From positions 558,001-622,000 of the forward strand of contig NZ_FMAC01000001.1 of the NCBI RefSeq assembly GCF_900094555.1: a stretch of 64,000 nucleotides of DNA. The letters are read 5' to 3'. The DNA is from Martinezella hainanensis. GTDB lineage: Bacteria; Pseudomonadota; Alphaproteobacteria; Rhizobiales; Rhizobiaceae. Both the position numbers and the translations under genes were made by a program. Positions 61,779-64,000 of this stretch are shown here, piece by piece; the stretch's first letter is position 1, and every line of letters starts with the position of its first letter. The notes under the pieces were generated by a model that was not told where the DNA came from, did no database searches, and saw only the letters and a program-made list of their open reading frames with translations.

Positions 61779-63851
61779 ATGAATATCGGTTTTGCCCCTT
61801 TCCTTCCTTGGCCCGTGCTGGCCGCTTTGGCGGTGCTGACGCTCGCCATCGCTGCGCTTGCCATCTACAGGCGTCTGCGCGGTGGCTGGATTCGTGCCTT
61901 GGCGGGCATAGCCTTGCTGACGGCACTCGCCAATCCGGTGCTGATGCAGGAGGATCGCGATCCGCTGACGACGATCGTTCCTGTCGTCGTCGATCGCAGC
62001 CTCAGCCAGCAGACGCCTGAACGCGCTAAGATGACGGATCAAGCCCTGGCAATGCTCAAGGATCGGCTCGCGCAATTCCCGCGCATCGAGCCCCGCATCG
62101 TCGAGTTCCGCGATCCCGCGGAATCGGATTCGCCGTCGACACGGCTTTTCTCTGCCCTCTCCTCCGCCATCGCGGACGTGCCGCCAGCCCGCATCGGCGG
62201 CGCCATCTTCCTGACCGACGGCCAGATTCACGATATCCCCGGCGTCAATCAGCAGCTCGGTTTCGACGCGCCGATCCACGGGCTGATCACGGGGAAGCCG
62301 GATGAATTCGACCGCCGCATCGAGATCGTGCGCGCGCCTCGCTTCGGTATCGTCAACGATGAACAGCAGCTCGTCTTCCGGGTCGTCGATGATGGCAAGA
62401 GCCCGGGCGGCACCGCAGCGGTGACGGTCAAGATGAATGGCGACGAGATCGCAAGCCTGCAGGCAACGCCCGGTCAGGACACCCCCTTCAGCTTCAAGGT
62501 GCCCCGCGCCGGCAACAACGTTCTCGAATTCGCCGTCGCCGAGGTGCCGGGCGAAGTCACGGCCATCAATAATCAAACGGTCCAGTTGATCGAAGGCATA
62601 CGCCAGAACATGCGCGTCCTCCTTGTTTCGGGTGAACCGCATGCCGGCGAGCGCGCCTGGCGCAATCTTCTGAAATCGGACGCATCCGTCGATCTCGTGC
62701 ATTTCACCATCCTGCGCCCGCCGGACAAGCAGGACGGCACGCCGATCAACGAACTGTCGCTGATCGCCTTCCCGACACGCGAGCTTTTCGTCGACAAGAT
62801 CAGCTCGTTCGACCTGATCATCTTCGATCGCTATCAGGACCGTCAGAACGTCCTGCCGACGATCTATTATGATTACATGGCGCAGTATGTCGAAAACGGC
62901 GGCGCTCTGCTGGTCGCGGCCGGTCCCGAACATGCCGGCGGTAGCTCAATCGCGTTGACGCCGCTTGCCTCGGTGCTGCCAGCGGAGCCGACCGGTCAGA
63001 TGATTGAGAAGGCCTTTTATCCGCGCCTCTCGGATCAGGGCAAAAAGCACCCTGTGACACGCGGCCTGGATGGTTCCGACACCGAGCCGCCGCATTGGGG
63101 CCGCTGGTTCCGCAGTGTCGATGTCGAGAAGCCGCAAGGCCAGACCGTGATGGTCGGCGCCGACAATAGTCCGCTGCTGGTGCTGAACCGCGTCGGCCAG
63201 GGCCGCGTCGCCATGCTGCTCTCGGACGAAGGCTGGCTCTGGGCGCGCGGCTTCGAGGGCGGCGGCCCGCATGTGTCACTCTACCGCCGTATTGCCCACT
63301 GGCTGCTGAAGGAGCCGGCGCTGGAGGAAGAAGCCCTGACCGCGAATGCCGCCGGACGCACGCTGCAGGTGACGCGCCAGACGATCGGCGACGATCCCGG
63401 CCCGGTCACGATCAAAACGCCATCGGGCCAGAGCGAGACCTTGCCGCTGAAGCAGACGCAACCGGGTCTCTATCAGGCCGAGAAACATATGAATGAGATC
63501 GGCCTCTACCAGATCGCCAACGGCAATCTGTCGACACTGGTTCATATCGGCGCCATCGACGCTCCGGAATTCAAGGCGATGATCTCGACCACCGAGACGC
63601 TGAAGCCGCTGGCACAGAAGACCAAGGGTCTCGTAACCCGCGTTGCCGGCACTAACGGCAGCGTCGTGGTGCCGCAGGTCCTGCCGGTGCGCGGTGCCGT
63701 GCGTGTCGCCGATGGGCAGCGCCTGACAATCCGCATGACTGACGAAACCGTGCTGAAGGGGATCAATACCCTGCCGCTCTTTGCGGGCTTTGCCGGCCTT
63801 GCCGCCCTCCTCTTTGCCTTCTCCGCCACATGGTGGCGCGAAGGACGGTGA
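61779..63851 (+). CDS. Membrane protein with glutamine-amidotransferase-like fold
   Basis: 690-residue membrane protein. Two N-terminal helices (FLPWPVLAALAVLTLAIAALAIY and ALAGIALLTALANPVLM) precede VWA-like VVVDRSLSQQTPERAK; one C-terminal helix (LFAGFAGLAALLFAFSATWW) closes it. The middle has LLVAAGPEHAGGSSIALTPLASVLP and RVAMLLSDEGWLWARGFEGGG, as in the amidotransferase-like proteins that follow DUF4159 genes. No catalytic cysteine was seen at the expected place, so enzyme activity is doubtful. Starts one base after the DUF4159 stop. Confidence 0.85.
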   Translation: MNIGFAPFLPWPVLAALAVLTLAIAALAIYRRLRGGWIRALAGIALLTALANPVLMQEDRDPLTTIVPVVVDRSLSQQTPERAKMTDQALAMLKDRLAQFPRIEPRIVEFRDPAESDSPSTRLFSALSSAIADVPPARIGGAIFLTDGQIHDIPGVNQQLGFDAPIHGLITGKPDEFDRRIEIVRAPRFGIVNDEQQLVFRVVDDGKSPGGTAAVTVKMNGDEIASLQATPGQDTPFSFKVPRAGNNVLEFAVAEVPGEVTAINNQTVQLIEGIRQNMRVLLVSGEPHAGERAWRNLLKSDASVDLVHFTILRPPDKQDGTPINELSLIAFPTRELFVDKISSFDLIIFDRYQDRQNVLPTIYYDYMAQYVENGGALLVAAGPEHAGGSSIALTPLASVLPAEPTGQMIEKAFYPRLSDQGKKHPVTRGLDGSDTEPPHWGRWFRSVDVEKPQGQTVMVGADNSPLLVLNRVGQGRVAMLLSDEGWLWARGFEGGGPHVSLYRRIAHWLLKEPALEEEALTANAAGRTLQVTRQTIGDDPGPVTIKTPSGQSETLPLKQTQPGLYQAEKHMNEIGLYQIANGNLSTLVHIGAIDAPEFKAMISTTETLKPLAQKTKGLVTRVAGTNGSVVVPQVLPVRGAVRVADGQRLTIRMTDETVLKGINTLPLFAGFAGLAALLFAFSATWWREGR

Positions 63852-63853
63852 AT

Positions 63854-64000
63854 ATGATGAAGATCGAAGTGACCGATACACCATCGGAAAGCGAACTCGC
63901 GGCCATCAGCGCAGGCTTGACGGCTTTCAACACCGAAGACGTCGGCCCGTCCGGTCGGCAATCCCTCGCGGTTTTGATCCGCGACGATGCCGGCAAAACC
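63854..64000 (+). CDS. GNAT family N-acetyltransferase, 3'-truncated
   Basis: First 49 codons of a gene cut by the window edge, reading MMKIEVTDTPSESELAAISA and then FNTEDVGPSGRQSLAVLIRDD. The N-terminal strand/helix with 'GxQSLAVLIRDDAGK' is typical of the opening of rhizobial GNAT acetyltransferases. Start ATG at 63854 or 63857; two bases after the stop of the membrane protein gene, hence in the same operon. Substrate unknown. Confidence 0.7.
   Translation, partial: MMKIEVTDTPSESELAAISAGLTAFNTEDVGPSGRQSLAVLIRDDAGKT

Noticed and set aside
61698..62933. 411-codon minus-strand frame opposite the 690-residue membrane protein
   Set aside because: Shadow of the operon gene; no start with ribosome site.

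Overview
The window looks like a core-chromosome segment of a Rhizobiaceae alphaproteobacterium (Rhizobium/Agrobacterium group). It is GC-rich. The gene content and order fit that group: prs, rplY, pth, ychF, paired MaoC genes, apt, petABC, trmL and hemF; lgt, midA, pgeF; and DUF1285, NUDIX, cca divergent from a MoxR cluster. A BA14K-family protein and three intergenic repeats resembling Rhizobium-specific intergenic mosaic elements (RIME) support this. No tRNA, rRNA, insertion sequence, prophage or CRISPR array was seen. About 63 protein genes are supported; the first (MFS transporter) and last (GNAT acetyltransferase) are cut by the window edges.

Layout. 0-13 kb: small-molecule and stress genes (MFS, old yellow enzyme, a divergent epimerase/LysR pair, GrpB, cation antiporter, aspartate aminotransferase, aldose dehydrogenase, EamA exporter, cold shock protein, BA14K, metallo-hydrolase, SH3 protein). 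14-17.5 kb: MarR regulator, OmpR-type response regulator and histidine kinase resembling PetP/PetR, then a DUF1349 protein. 17.5-20 kb (minus): csaA, proC, ybjN and ubiK. 20-25.4 kb: lgt, midA, pgeF, an M24 peptidase and a glutamine-rich lipoprotein. 25.4-31.6 kb: prs, an MFS exporter, two tandem paralogous secreted proteins of unknown function, and rplY. 31.8-38 kb: a membrane GGDEF-EAL protein with a periplasmic binding protein, then pth, a GNAT, clpS and ychF. 39-43.6 kb: two MaoC proteins, apt, and petABC for the cytochrome bc1 complex. 44-50 kb: a membrane EEP phosphatase and two paralogous ABC half-exporters flanking a LysE exporter. 50-54.3 kb: trmL, a serine-hydrolase-like protein, hemF and small unknowns. 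54.3-64 kb: cca, NUDIX and DUF1285 (minus), facing the MoxR/DUF58/DUF4159/membrane-protein operon (plus).

The most interesting non-obvious signal is upstream of the second ABC exporter, at 50050-50168 on the minus strand. A 17-codon ORF with an ideal Shine-Dalgarno encodes MRLR, the +X+ sequence known from macrolide-arrest leader peptides. Its SD region and the segment just upstream can each pair with downstream sequence, but not both at once. This looks like a translation- or transcription-attenuation leader for a multidrug exporter. Weaker candidates of the same kind lie before petA and rplY. Other points of interest are the tandem secreted paralogs, the diguanylate cyclase/phosphodiesterase plus binding-protein pair sitting between rplY and pth, and RIME-like repeats that start on the stop codons of two genes.
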